From assembly GCA_905182985.1 (NCBI GenBank), contig CAJJDN010000048.1, positions 361,061 through 425,060 on the forward strand: a stretch of 64,000 bases of DNA, given 5' to 3'. Numbering within the stretch: the stretch's first letter is position 1; every line of letters starts with the position of its first letter. The notes below the pieces were generated by a model. It was not told the DNA's origin. It worked only from the letters and a program-made list of their open reading frames with translations, and did not search any database. Below are positions 52,578-64,000 of the stretch, piece by piece. This DNA is from Paramecium sonneborni (lineage: Eukaryota; Ciliophora; Oligohymenophorea; Peniculida; Parameciidae). Both the position numbers and the translations under genes were made by a program.

Positions 52578-53652
52578 TCATTATTAAACATTTAAATTAT
52601 TTTTTAAAGCATTTAACTCATTTTACAATTACATAATTTATTTTTCTTTTTTAGCTAAACTCAATTATAATTCTGCAATCTTTCTTTCATAAAATAAATA
52701 GTTTCGATCTTCTTATTATTATGAATGCATATCATTATGTTCACTTATGAGTAAAGATTCATTTATTATAGAATCATATGAATTTTATTATAAAATAAAA
52801 AGACAATGTTACTCTCCTGTATGTATTGATCTGACTGCTTATTTGGTAACTAAAGTACCATCCATTAATTCAACAGATCCATCCTTTTTTAACAAATAAG
52901 AACGATTTCCAAATAAACTAACTTATTCTACATTATTAAAATGATATTTAATTGTATTAGATTTATCCCAAAATAATGCAACACCATCTAAACTGACAAT
53001 GGCAGAATATTCATTGTTACATGCTAATTATTTAATGATTCCATTGTAATGAATAGGTTTTCCATTTAAAGTCAATTGATTAGAATAAATTAATGTTTAG
53101 AAATCCCCTGCAGCAACTAATTTGATATTTTAAAATTCAATTTTAATAGGAATAGAACTTTTTTCTAGATTGACTAAAAGCTAACCTCTATTACCTCTTC
53201 CAAATGCATAAAGATAATCATTTTAATAAATTAAAGTATGATATGATCCACATACTATATTTCCATTTTGTATTTAAAGAGAATGTGGATCATTCCTAGG
53301 TTCATAATCACCTAAACCTAATTAACCATCATCATTATTGCCCCAAGAATATATTCCATTATTTGTTCTAATTAGAATATGCCATTAACCACATGCTATA
53401 AATTCTACTTTTGGAATATCTATCATTTTAGTGATGTTAAAACCTAATTAGCATTGATCATTAACCCAAAAGACAACATTGTTGTGTTTCTAATAGGAGA
53501 AGCGTAAAGTATCCTCCACAAGCTATGTTTAATATTTTGACTCCGTAATTATGCTCTTTCAATTCAGTTTACTATTGTGTAATACCCAACTATCCTTATT
53601 TATTAGATCCTTCAATCAATAGTGTTGTAATTTGTTACTATGATTATCTCAT
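52578..53652 (-). CDS. RCC1-repeat protein with C-terminal coiled coil (apparent +1 frameshift)
   Basis: RCC1 blades are visible: EGSNKQGQLGITQQ, IYSWGNNDDGQLGLGDYEPR, LYAFGRGNRGQLLVNLEKSS, VELMDGTLVTKQAVRSIHTG, each with the preceding VxxIxCGxxHxxxL strand (VEFIACGQWHILI; NGNIVCGSYHTLIY). A heptad C-terminus follows (YERKIAELQLSLAKKEKQIM). About 355 residues, so one small propeller. No introns were found; total length is 3n+1. Between CGGYFTLL and KHNNVVFWVNDQCQLGF the frame must shift by +1 near 53490 although no GT...AG lies there. Either a one-base insertion error or real recoding. Partner GTPase unknown; not necessarily a Ran exchange factor. Confidence 0.82.
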
Positions 53653-53679
53653 GTTAATTTATAAAATTAATTTAAAATA
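53653..53679. promoter_or_regulatory. 27-bp divergent intergenic region
   Basis: Only 27 bp lie between the ATG codons of the RCC1-like gene (minus) and the SET gene (plus). If both starts are right, both 5' leaders and promoters are minimal or overlap coding sequence. Inference from gene models only. Confidence 0.35.
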
Positions 53680-55908
53680 ATGAAAAGACATAGTATAGGC
53701 AAACGATTTCGTAAATTAAAAGGATTACGTAAAGCAGATCCTAATGCAATAATTCCAGAAACACCTAAATAACTGTAAGATTATATAGAGACTTTGACTA
53801 ATAAAGGTGTACATATTAACAAAGTTAAGTATGCTATCTTTTAAACTAAAAATGGATTAAAATATCCAGGGCTTATAGGTATAGATTAATGTAATACTTT
53901 AGCATCTGAAAAGATTCTATCAAATGAAACATTAGTATCAGTTCCAAAAGATCTTTTATTTACTACAAGACATGCATTCGAATCTCCTTTGAAATAGATG
54001 TTTTTAGATCATCCACAATATTTTAGTAATTAATTCTACCCATCATGGGAAGATCATTAATTATTAGCATACATATTGTATGAATATTAAAGAGGACCTG
54101 AATCTGAATGGCATCTTTTAATTTCTAATCTACCTAGGGATATTGATTATTTAGTGTTTTGGAATCATGAAGAATAAGACTTATTGGATGATGAATAATT
54201 AGTAAAATTAGCTAGGAAATAATATTAAGAATTCTTAGTTGAATTTGAAACACTCAAATGTATTACTGATAAATATCCTAATCTATTTAAACCTGAAACT
54301 GTTACATTAGATAATGCTAAATGGATCTATACACATCTTGTTACCAGATGTTTTGGTAAATATTTGGCTTATGTTACAATGGTACCATTTTGTGAATTAT
54401 TTAATCATGAATGTACTGATGTATTTTATGATTTCGAATATAATGCAGATAATCCTAATAAAAGTGAAGAAAGTGAATAAACTTAAATTAAAGAATTAAC
54501 AGAAGATGAATAATTATCTGTTACATCTTCTGATGGATCATATCATTCAGAAGATGAAATTAGTGATTCTGAATATATTACAGATAATTATGATTAATTT
54601 AAAGAATTTGATTTTGATTAATTTAGTGAAAAATCCACTAAAAATTTCTATGAAGAATTCACTAGGACTTTTGATATTAAATAATAAGAAAATGAAGAAG
54701 AAGAAGAATTCAATAAAAGAATCAAAGAATTATAAGATTAATAAATTAAAATGAGAAAAGATTTTAACATTAAACTCAATCTATAAAGAGAAGTATTTCT
54801 ATTATCTCGAGATTGCAAATCATTTATATTTTAAAATTTAGATTATGGAGATAACTATTCCATTTTCTTTATTGGATAAATGTTTAACAAACTTGAAAAA
54901 TCTATCTAAGAATATATTAATGGAGGTAAAGCTTATTTTATGGCCAGAGAAGATGTCAAAAGAATTCAATTAACTTGTAACACTTATAGAAATAATTTAT
55001 ATGCTTTCTAAAAAGATGTCATGAAAAAACCTATCTATTAAACTACTTCTTTTCAATAAAAAAGATCAAAGACTTAAAATTCAACTTTAGATAATGTTGA
55101 ATAAATCTTATCTTAACCATTAGATCCTGAATGTGAATATTATAAACCAGTATGGGAAAAAGATAAATTTGATAGATTTGTTATGAAAGCTTCTAGTAAA
55201 GATCAATTCGAAAAAGGAGCTTAAGTTTATTTTTGTTATGGTCGATTATCTAATAGAATGATGCTCATGAGATATGGAATGACTTTAGAATATAATAAAT
55301 ATGATCATGCTCATTTAAGAATTGAATATTTAAAATATTTACAAAATCATGAAGCTATTTGGCTAGTCCATAAATATCAATTAAGCAAATACAAAAGATT
55401 CAAATTAAAGCATACTACATTCCCTATTGATTTCATTATTTTCTGTAAATCTATCTTTTGGTAAATATTACTATCTTAAATATATTTTTAGGACTTTTAA
55501 TGTACATTCTTTAGATTCCTTTTTCAAGATCTAAGATCTTAAGTTAGAAAGAAAAGCTTTGCAATTAGCTTTAGAAATCTTGGTAGAAGAAATTTCTAAA
55601 TTTTCAGATAAATTAGAAGATAATGAAAAACTATTGTATGACAATACATTAGGATATCATGAATATTTTGCTGTTATTTATAGATTAGAAAGATAAAGAA
55701 TTTATCATCATAATATTAAGTAAAATTTATATCTCAAAATAGCCTAATCAAAATTTGTATTGTTGTTATAGATAGAATGTTAGATGGAGTACCATTTGAA
55801 TAAGCCACTGAAAAAACATAATTTGATTTCGATTATTGTGAAACCAATAGGATGATCTTAACAAAATATTTTGAACAAATGAGATATGCTCTCTATTTAC
55901 CAAAATGA
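53680..55908 (+). CDS. SETD3/RuBisCO-LSMT-type SET domain methyltransferase with acidic insertion
   Basis: Introns of 31 and 23 nt leave 725 codons exactly (ATG 53680, TGA 55906). The split SET domain has the N-terminal part VTRCFGKYLAYVTMVPFCEL followed by FNHECTDVFYD (the NHxC motif binding AdoMet), then a long insertion, then FEKGAQVYFCYGRLSNRMML and MRYGMTLEYNKYDHAHLRI (the GEQVxxxYGxxSNxxLLxxYGF motif). A helical substrate-binding C-terminus follows. The insertion between the two halves is about 250 residues, acidic and Asp/Glu/Ser-rich (SSDGSYHSEDEISDSEY), where most relatives have a few tens. Such enzymes methylate non-histone proteins (actin histidine, RuBisCO lysine); the substrate here is unknown. 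Confidence 0.84.
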
Positions 55909-56196
55909 GATGTTTATTTTAGTGTTACATTATAATTATATTTGTTTCTTCTAAAAATTATTCTTTCCTATTTATATATTAAAAATATAGCTCCCTTGAC
56001 ATTTAACTTATTTATTTTCATGTATAAATATTTATTATAAGAGTATTAATAATAAAATTAATAAAAAAGGTAAAAATTGCATATCTTTTACACAAGATTA
56101 ATAAATTAGAAAATAAAGAATAATTAATTAAAGTTTTATTTATAATGAATAAAATAGATTGATTAGAATATAATAAATAAAAACCAAAATCAACAC

Positions 56197-56870
56197 ATGT
56201 TGATTTATATATTTTTCCCTTAGCTTATTAAGAAATACAAAAAAAAAAGGGAATTGGAAGATTTCTATAGAAAAGAGGTACTTTAGAGAATTTAACTCAA
56301 AAATTTTTTAGACTTAAATTCAATTAAATAAGATATTGAAAAATTTATTGGAGATCAAATGATAGATTAGCCTAGTAAAAAAAACTTAAAAGATATAATT
56401 AAGCTCTAATAAAAATATTTGGTTCTTCAAAAAATCAAACAAAAAATAAGAATGTGAAAAAAGATTTTTATAATTTCAATATTATTTTAGAAAAAGAAAT
56501 TTAATTACTTCTATTTTAGAATCAATATGATAAAAGTAAATTTGGATTTGCTGAAATTTTTGGATAAAGAGTATTTTTAAATTAGATTTTCGAATTGAGA
56601 ACCAAGATTAATATTATCTCTCTAAATAACAATAGAAAAGTTTAAATTGAATTTTAGGATTAACATAAGTCCTAAAACAATCAAAGCAATTTAAGGTAAT
56701 AAAAAGAAGACTAAACAAAAAATAAAATAAAAAATTAGGTTATGATAAGTATTTTGTTTTAGTCTAAAGATTAGAAAAGGAGAGGTAAATATACTTAAAA
56801 ATTACATAGATCCAATTTAGATTTATTTATTTATATACTTATAATATATGTTTATTTTAATTATTTATGA
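56197..56870 (+). CDS. Hypothetical helical protein (weak model)
   Basis: A frame from ATG 56197 (MLIYIFFPQLIKKYKKKREL), joined through a 29-nt GT...AAG intron near 56431, runs to TGA 56868, about 215 codons. It is Lys/Gln/Asn-rich and helical (NSIKQDIEKFIGDQMIDQPS; NIILEKEIQLLLFQNQYDKS), with a hydrophobic C-terminus (LFIYILIIYVYF). No family recognised. The N-terminus may begin elsewhere because CCCTTAG near 56225 could be a 3' splice site. Could also be a decayed gene. Confidence 0.38.
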
Positions 56871-57063
56871 TAATATAATAATTATATAAATATTATCGAT
56901 AGTAATAATTAAATTTGATTTAGAGTACCTGCAAACTTTACATGATAACTTATTGCACATGAAAGGTATACGATGCTCATACAAATATTATTAATGACAT
57001 TATAATAAATAAAATCTAATGTATTTCTAAAATTTTATGGGATTTTATTAATTAATTAATTCG

Positions 57064-58586
57064 ATGAATTTTACACCTAGAATTTAGATGGAAGGAAATT
57101 CATTTCACTTAATTTATGAATAAACAAATGATGAATTATTGGACATTTTAGAGAGAGGAATCTCAAAGGATAGGCTAGTTCTTCGTAAAAATGGTTATTG
57201 TGTTACAGATAAAAAAACAAAAATGAAATATATAGTCAATTATTCAAGAAGATTTTTAAAATTAAGGTATTATATTCAAATATAATTAGTTTTTAAAAAT
57301 CTGATCTTTTAGAATGTGATATAGGAGTGTTGATTGAAAGTTTAACTTTAAAAATATTCCAATAATAAAATTAGATGAAAAGAATGTTTTCTGAGGTTGG
57401 TTAATTAAATGAAAGTTGTATTCGTGAAATAGAATATGCTCCAACAGACATAGTAATTGAAATAATTTTTGGAAAAATGATGATTGCTAAATTTTACCTT
57501 TCTTATATAATAGGAAACTCATTGATGTTAATTGATGAACGATATGCTAGATTTTAGCTAATAAATTTGGAAATATTAGAGGGTAATACATTAAACTAAG
57601 AAATTTTTAAATAAACTCCATTAAATTTACATTTTCTCACTTAATTTACAGCTATAGATAAATTTATTGATTTAATGTACAGGACCTTTATTCCAATATA
57701 AATATTGAACAATAAAATAACCACAAATAACTTTTTTGGGACACTTTATTCATATTATTTAATGATATATCCTAATTAGTAATGTGCTACTTTAGTTTTT
57801 GGAATAAGAAATGACAAAGTTAGTCATCCATTGAGTATCAAACCTTTATTGATTTAAATGAAAACTTATTTTTCTAATGATAAACTTATAGTTGAAATTG
57901 AATAAGCAGATGCCTTTGCTTTATTAAATGGATATCATTAGATGGCTGATTTTGCATTTTTTAAAAAAGAAATTCATGAAGTCATAACAAAATGGGCTTT
58001 TCAAAATTGTTAAGAATTTGATGAATTCCTATAAAAATTTCTATTTATTGGTTTTGCCTATATTTTATTACATCCAAAAAGGGAATTATTGTTTTATTGG
58101 ATGAAAAAAACTAATTGGGAATATTTTGAGAAACAAATATTGAATTCACTTATTTCTAAAATAGCTACTTTATATTTTAATTTAAGTTAAAAAAGATAAG
58201 ATTCTGTAATAATTGATTATAAACGATTTCTTGAAATGCATGTTGATAGGTATTTTCATCTTTATGAATATATATTGATTAAAGAACAAAGAGAAGATAA
58301 GGAAAACCCAATTAAATATATACTTAAATTATATTAAGAAAAATTAGATAAGAATTATTAAAACATAGTAAAAAATAATTTTAAAGAAAATGAAATTGCA
58401 ACACAATTATAGAAACTTAGTATGTTATAATTTCAAGGAGAAAGAATACTATTTGTTTTCTAAGCTATTGAGTATAGTATACTTAATGGATAAATAATAA
58501 AAAATTATTAAGGAAATGAAACAAATAGATGGAGACTCAATGAATTACCTAAAAATGAATAAGATTTTATTATAAGTTTATTTTGA
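57064..58586 (+). CDS. Conserved-looking protein of unknown function
   Basis: ATG 57064 (MNFTPRIQMEGNSFHLIYEQ); a single 23-nt intron after RRFLKL leaves 500 codons exactly, ending at TGA 58584. It is a globular, mixed-charge sequence with Trp/Phe-rich helices (FFKKEIHEVITKWAFQNCQE; ELLFYWMKKTNWEYFEKQIL) and no low complexity, signal peptide or clear membrane segment, so it is probably a soluble structured protein. I do not recognise the family. It ends about 85 bp before the coatomer gene on the same strand. Confidence 0.7.
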
Positions 58587-58670
58587 ATTTTTATGTTTTA
58601 TGTAAATAATTATATATATATTAATGAATTATTATTAAGAATAATTTAAATTAGTATTTACGTGTATTAG

Positions 58671-59627
58671 ATGGAATAATAAGTACTTCTTTAAGCAAAG
58701 ATAGCTTATTTTTTAGGGAATTTTAATAAAGTTTTAGAAATATGGTAATAGAATGATTTTGATGATGATTATTATAATTTTTTGGTATCAAGAGCATTAA
58801 TTGCAGCTCGAGAATTGAAACCAAAAACAATAAGATTAACAAAGAAACCTTCTTCTAAACTATTAGAGATAACAGATATTGTTAGCAGATTTATGGGTCC
58901 ATAAATAGAATAACAAAGAGCTGATACTACAATTGATGAAGATCGAAAATAGATTGAAGATGTATTGAAAAAACTTAAAGACATTATTCCTCAATAAAAC
59001 TAAAAAATAATTTAAATAATATGTGCATATATGTCTGTAAATTCTTGTGAAGCATAATATGCACTTCAATTAGAATTACCAAAAGATGCATTTCAATAAG
59101 AATTACTATTTCTTTAATTTATGATATACTTGAGAGGAAGAAGATTTGATTTGGCAGAATCTACTTTATTAGATTTAAGAAGATTTGATGATGAGGATAT
59201 TCTCACATATTTAGCATAGATTTATTTAAATGTAAATTATTTAATTATAATTTTTAGCTTTATAATGGATAACCAGAATAAGCATTTAAATCAATTTAAG
59301 AAACTAAAGATCGATTTGGGGATTCCTCTAAATTAATGAATTTAATGATTACTTGTCTAATCCAGTATAATATTCTAAAGTTAGCATTTTAGTCAAAATA
59401 AATTTGAAGAAGCTTTTGAATCTGGATAGAAAGTGAAAACACTCATTATTGATAATGAATAATTTTCAGATCGCCAAGAAATTGAAGTTTGTCTATCCAA
59501 CTTAATTATTTTAAGTGAATTACTTAATAAATAATAATAAAAAGAAGAATACATTTAAGTTTTAGAATAAATTAATAAGTCCTGTCATTTTTTAAAGCGA
59601 TACTAAGAGAAAATAAAGAAAATTGAT
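58671..59627 (+). CDS. COPE: Coatomer epsilon subunit (COPI), possibly frameshifted at the C-terminus
   Basis: Epsilon-COP is a TPR solenoid of the COPI coat for Golgi-to-ER vesicles. From ATG 58671: QAKIAYFLGNFNKVLEIW, FLVSRALIAAREL, GRRFDLAESTLLDLRRFDDE, DILTYLAQIYLNLYNGQPEQ, LIHQNKFEEAFESGQKVKTL, VCLSNLIILSELLNK, all in the order of the family. Two introns (59232-59257 and 59365-59392) were placed. In the strict frame it stops at 59625 with INKFLSFFKAILRENKEN. Skipping one T near 59580 gives SCHFLKRYQEKIKKIDQLS to TGA 59638, which matches the normal epsilon-COP end (HPFIKEYQxKExxFDRL) much better. Sequence error or recoding. Confidence 0.8.
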
Positions 59628-59719
59628 TAATTATCATGATATTTAAAAATCTATATGTTTAATATAACAATAAAATGAATTTAGGGGTTAAAATTAATAA
59701 TATAATAATATATGTGATT

Positions 59720-61063
59720 TCAATATTCCCCAACCAAATCTCTATAATTTAACTTTTAATTTATTCTTCTTCTCAAATTTCTATTACTCAACTGTGATTG
59801 CTCTTAGCCCTTAAAATGAAATTAAAAGTTTACTTCTTATTAGTTTAATGACTATTGACTTAATTATTGAGATGATGTTATTTACTATTATAAAGTTTTA
59901 ATTGGAGATGATGATTATATCTTTTTAACTTTTTTAATCGAAGTTCGAAGGAGATCTAAATCTAGTTTAATTTCCTCTTCTAATAAGTTTAATCTATAAG
60001 CTAATTAATTTAATTTATTTATCTTACTGTATTATATTTTATTGTCCTTTGTAGCCACAAAAGTGATGTTTTTTTCTCTATTTCTAGAATCATCTTATTC
60101 AGGAATTGGACGTTATTTTTAAGGAGGAAGTTCTTCAGGCTTTTTCTATGGTTTAATCTTTTTGATGTTTTTAGAACAATTTAAACAATGATATGGAGTA
60201 GTTTCTGATTCATTTTCAATATTTTAATTTCTACATTTTTATTCACAAGCAATATGATTCTATATATATAATATTAATAATATTTGATACCCATTTCTAA
60301 CATTAATCACATTGAATCCAACCTGCTTCATCATCATAAGATCCATAAACCTTAATAAATGAAATGAAGATAATCTTACTTATTCACAAAAATCACAATA
60401 ATTTCCTTTATTATATAATTTAGAACATTTGTCACAAAAGAATAAGATATCATGTTTCTTTGATTTAATTTTCTTATCTCCAACATTCTTACATTAATAA
60501 TTGTAACATCTCTTAGTAGGTTATACTGGTTCATCATCATCTACTGTTATTGGATTATCTGCATTATTTTTTATCTTCTGATTTTAATTCCCTTATTATT
60601 GATTGTTTAATAGGTTTAGCTATGATTATGCTTAACTAACATTTGGTAAATATTATAGTAATTCAATTCCATTCATCAAAGATGATAAATCTAAGAAAAT
60701 AGTCAAACTAACAAATATATAAACGATATAATGTATGTATGATAGCTATATACTTATTCTTACTTAATAAATTTGATGATTGAAAGCAATCCTTCAATTA
60801 TTGATTTTAATTTTTGTAATTGAGTAGGTTTGGATTTATTAGCGATCTCATTATGTACTACTGTAATTCAGGTCCGAACATCTGAAAAAAGGGCTGATTG
60901 CTAATATTATCATAGGTATATCAAAATATAATATATGGATATCAGTAAATGCAATGATATGTTTATAAGTAATGTCATACCTTTAAAACAGAAATGATTG
61001 ATCAAAATCAGAGGCATTACTTCCAAAACTAAATGGTTGATTATTATTCTTTCCTTAACTCAT
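59720..61063 (-). CDS. PHD-finger protein with two unusually long introns
   Basis: ATG 61063 (MSQGKNNNQPFSFGSNASDF), TGA 59720. Gln/Asn-rich N-terminus, then a Cys-rich region CYNYQCKNVGDKK ... FFCDKCSKLYNKGNYCDFCE, followed by a PHD finger AGWIQCDQCQKWNHIACEQK ... YHCLNC, and a basic, coiled-coil C-terminus (LAYRLNLLEEEIKLDLDLLR). The layout suggests an extended PHD as in chromatin readers; the specific complex is unknown. Introns: 80 nt (60901-60980), 73 nt (60691-60763), 29 nt and 31 nt. The first two are long for this genome, where almost all others here are 20-34 nt. Confidence 0.78.
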
Positions 61064-61135
61064 TTTTTTTATTGTTTAAATTAAACAGAACCTGAATTAT
61101 ATAAAATACAACCTTGTAATAAATGTATGTAAAAC

Positions 61136-61409
61136 TCATTAGATGATTTTTTAATTAAAATTGTCATATTTAAATCTATTTATAATATTATTTCTCATTT
61201 ACTATTTTCTATGTAACCAACTTAAATCATTTTAGTTTATCAATTCATCAATCTTAAATCTAATTTGAGCTTTCTTAATTGATTAAATTTCAGATTCAAT
61301 TCTCAATAATAGTTTAAAATGCTTTTTTTTAATTAATCAGATGATACTGATTCTTAATTTAACTATATTCACAAAAAATCAAACAAATATATTATCATAA
61401 AATTTCATT
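61136..61409 (-). CDS. Small hypothetical protein
   Basis: A 75-codon-class gene model: ATG 61409 (MKFYDNIF), introns of 22 nt (GTTTGA...ATAG) and 26 nt (GTATCA...AAAG), then HFKLLLRIESEIQSIKKAQI, RFKIDELINQNDLSWLHRKQ and a stop at 61136. It is basic and helical without a recognised domain. Both introns have normal size and ends, but the gene is short and could be chance; it might instead be an upstream exon of another transcript. Confidence 0.35.
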
Positions 61410-61540
61410 TCTATTCTAAGAAAACTTACTAATTTATATAAAAATTTAAGTTCTATAAAGATATGTGAATAATACTAATTTTTTATATGTAAAAAGAAAT
61501 TTTATGATTTCAGCGAAATTTAAAAATTAATTCATTTAAT

Positions 61541-64000
61541 ATGTAGCAAAGATCAAGATTAAAAGAGTCTACAGAAGGAATAATCTCTTAATTTGGTAAT
61601 AAGATAGGTGGTCCTTTTAAGATAGGAAAGCCTATATTCTAAGAGAAGAGATTAAAATTATTTACAGAAATTTATCAACGTCAATAGACAGAATTAAAAC
61701 AATTTGAATAGACATCTATAAAGATTATACTCAAGGGTGGATAACAAGTTGAAGGTTATATATGTATAATAAATATTAAGGTAAAAAATGGGTAACAACA
61801 CCTCTCTAAATTGCTTAAGGAATAAGCAAGAAATTAGCTGAAAATATAATTGTTGCAAAAGTAATCTATGAAATTATATTTGAAAAAAGTATTGATAATA
61901 AAATAGAATAGGTTTGGTGGATGTTGATCATGAAGAGGCATCTAGCCAAGCATCATCAACATTAAGTTTTTAACCTGATAATTTAATATGGGATTTAACA
62001 AGACCATTAGAAGGAGATTGTAGTTTAGAATTTTTATCATTTGATGATAAAATTGGACGAGAAGTATTTTGGCATTCATCTGCTCATATTCTTGGATGTG
62101 CATTAGAAGAAGTTTATGGATGTCATTTATGTATTGGTCCAGCAATAGAATAAGGATTCTTTTATGATTGTTACATAGGTGATATTAAGGTTACATAAAA
62201 TGATTATGTGAAAATAGAAAAGGCTGCATAAGATTTAGTTTCTTCTAAATAATAATTTTAGAGAGTTATTTTAACAAAAGATGAATGGTAAATAGATATT
62301 TTATATAATTTAGTCTTGAGATTTTTGGTAGCAATCCTTTTAAGAGATAATTAATTACTAATAAAATACCAAATGGATCTTTGACTACAGCTTACAGATG
62401 TGGAAATCTAATAGATTTATGTACTGGTCCTCATTTACCTAATACAAGTTATGTAAAGGCATTTTCAATAACAAAAAATTCTGCAGCATATTGGTTAGGG
62501 AAAAACAATAATGATAATTTACAAAGAGTATATGGCATTTCATTTCCAAATAAAAAATTATTGAATGAATATATTTAAATATAAAAGGAATTAGTTTAGA
62601 GATATCATAGCAATATTGGAAAGAAATAAAATTTATTTTTATTCCATTAATTATCTCCTGGATCAGCATTTTTCTATCCTAATGGTGCTCATATTTATAA
62701 TACATTAATTAATTTTTTGAGAAGATAATATTATATACGAGGATATTAAGAGGTGATTTCTCCTAATATTTTTAATGTTTAATTATGGAAAATAAGTGGT
62801 CATTATGAAAAATATAAAGAGAATCTATTTTTTATAAATATGGGAGAAGAAGGAGAGTATGGATTAAAACCAATGAATTGTCCTGGACATTGTTTGATGT
62901 TTGATATGATTTAACATAGTTATAGAGATTTACCAATAAGATATGCAGATTTTGGAGTTTTACATAGAAATGAAGTACATGGAGCATTAAGTGGTTTAAC
63001 TAGAGTACGTAGATTTTAATAGGATGATGCTCATATTTTCTGTAGGATGGATTAAATTTAAGATGAAATTAAAAATTGTCTAGATTTTTTAAGTTATATT
63101 TATTCATTATTCGAATTTGAATTCAAATTATATTTAAGTACTCGTCCTGAAAAGTTTTTGGGAACAAAGGATGTATGGGATAATGCTGAATATCAATTAG
63201 AATAAGGATTAAAGAAATTTGGAAAATAGTATGAAATAAATCAAGGTGATGGAGCATTTTATGGACCTAAAATAGATGTTAAATTATATGATGTATATAA
63301 AAGAGAACATTAATGTGGTACTATATAATTAGATTTTAATTTGCCTGAGAGATTTAATTTATAATATAGATCTAGTGAGGATGTTCATGAAGTATAATAA
63401 GATAAGGAGACTGTTCATAATGAATAAATATAAGTAGCTTAAGAAATTATAGATATTCATAGAAAAGAATCTCATTAATCAGATTTTGGAGATTGTAGTG
63501 ATCTCTTTAGCACTCCTCTTCTTAAAAATCAATAATAAAATGATGAGCTAGGCGAATTGTAAATTCAATCTATTCATTCTTTTAAATCAGATAAGATGTA
63601 TGAGTAGTAATAACAACAATATTAATAATTGTAACTATAATAACATTATTATTCTGCTTCTAGTTTATTACATAAGAAGTAGAAATTACCTGAAGAATTA
63701 CTAGAATCTGGATCAAGCTAAGGATTATCAAATCATGAATTACATAAAGTATTACATGGTATTCATATAAATTTTACTATTCAATAGAAAAAAAATATGA
63801 ATTAGGATATCATCATTTAAAACCAGGTTTTGCAAGACCTGTAATTGTTCATAGAGCTATTTTAGGTTCATTAGAAAGAATGATTGCAATATTAACAGAA
63901 TAAGGTGGTGGTAAATGGCCCTTTTGGTTATCACCCAAATAATTGATTTTATGTCCTATTTCTTAATACTATAAGGATATTGCAATAAAGATTTCAGCTA
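61541..64000 (+). CDS. TARS: Threonyl-tRNA synthetase (3' end beyond window) with Gln-rich insertion
   Basis: Charges tRNA-Thr. TGS domain ([13 protein letters not shown], then [18 protein letters not shown]), editing domain with HSSAHILG and [16 protein letters not shown], then the class II core: [19 protein letters not shown] (motif 1), [31 protein letters not shown] (motif 2), [54 protein letters not shown] (motif 3). Zinc ligands Cys (NCPGHC), His (DDAH) and His (VIVHR) are present. Introns of 26, 23, 26 and 29 nt were placed. Oddity: between the beta strand LPERFNLQYRS and [11 protein letters not shown], where relatives have ~15 residues, there are about 120 extra residues rich in Gln, Ser and His. 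It is cut at 64000 in the anticodon-binding domain. Confidence 0.96.

Overview
The window looks like macronuclear DNA of a Paramecium-type ciliate. It is very AT-rich. Long protein frames are open only if TAA and TAG are read as glutamine and TGA is the sole stop. Genes are interrupted by tiny introns (mostly 20-31 nt, GTA...TAG) and are often separated by less than 100 bp. A trichocyst matrix protein gene at 13.8 kb fits a trichocyst-bearing ciliate. No tRNA, rRNA, CRISPR array or mobile element was recognised.

Layout. 1-12.5 kb: one giant minus-strand gene for a secreted or surface protein, with about ten tandem ~210-residue beta-rich (concanavalin A/LamG-like) domains, preceded by Ser-rich, Lys/Thr/Asp and Lys/Glu low-complexity arrays. 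13.8-22 kb: trichocyst matrix protein, MORN-repeat protein, coiled-coil protein, septin (minus), type I DnaJ with a CAAX-like end, and a small ORF with one internal TGA. 22-32.4 kb: TPR-like protein, PX/sorting nexin, two coiled-coil proteins, ribosomal protein S5 (uS7), a FYVE-TBC-EF-hand Rab-GAP, and a C2H2 protein. 32.5-40.4 kb: PTB-like RRM protein, an eIF3g-like protein, an ING-type PHD protein, an FCP/SCP-like phosphatase, a small C2H2 protein and an LRR protein. 41.4-50.7 kb: a large cysteine-rich surface protein with DUF4215 repeats and a C-terminal multi-membrane-span region. 51.8-64 kb: Rab6, RCC1-like protein, SETD3-like SET protein, two unknowns, coatomer epsilon, a PHD protein, and threonyl-tRNA synthetase running off the right edge.

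The genes are not operons. Several act in membrane traffic (Rab6, TBC Rab-GAP, sorting nexin, coatomer epsilon, septin), but their neighbourhood may be chance. Gene ends are tightly packed: convergent stops 21-24 bp apart and divergent starts 18-45 bp apart.

Quality signals. Two exact duplications inside the cysteine-rich gene (1063 and 1352 bp) each abut a single N and are probably unmerged contig overlaps. Two genes (RCC1-like, coatomer epsilon), and possibly the sorting nexin, need a +1 shift to keep homology, and one small ORF has an in-frame TGA. These are either sequence errors or real recoding events. All coordinates and splice sites were read by eye; where exon lengths could be summed to a multiple of three after intron removal this is stated.
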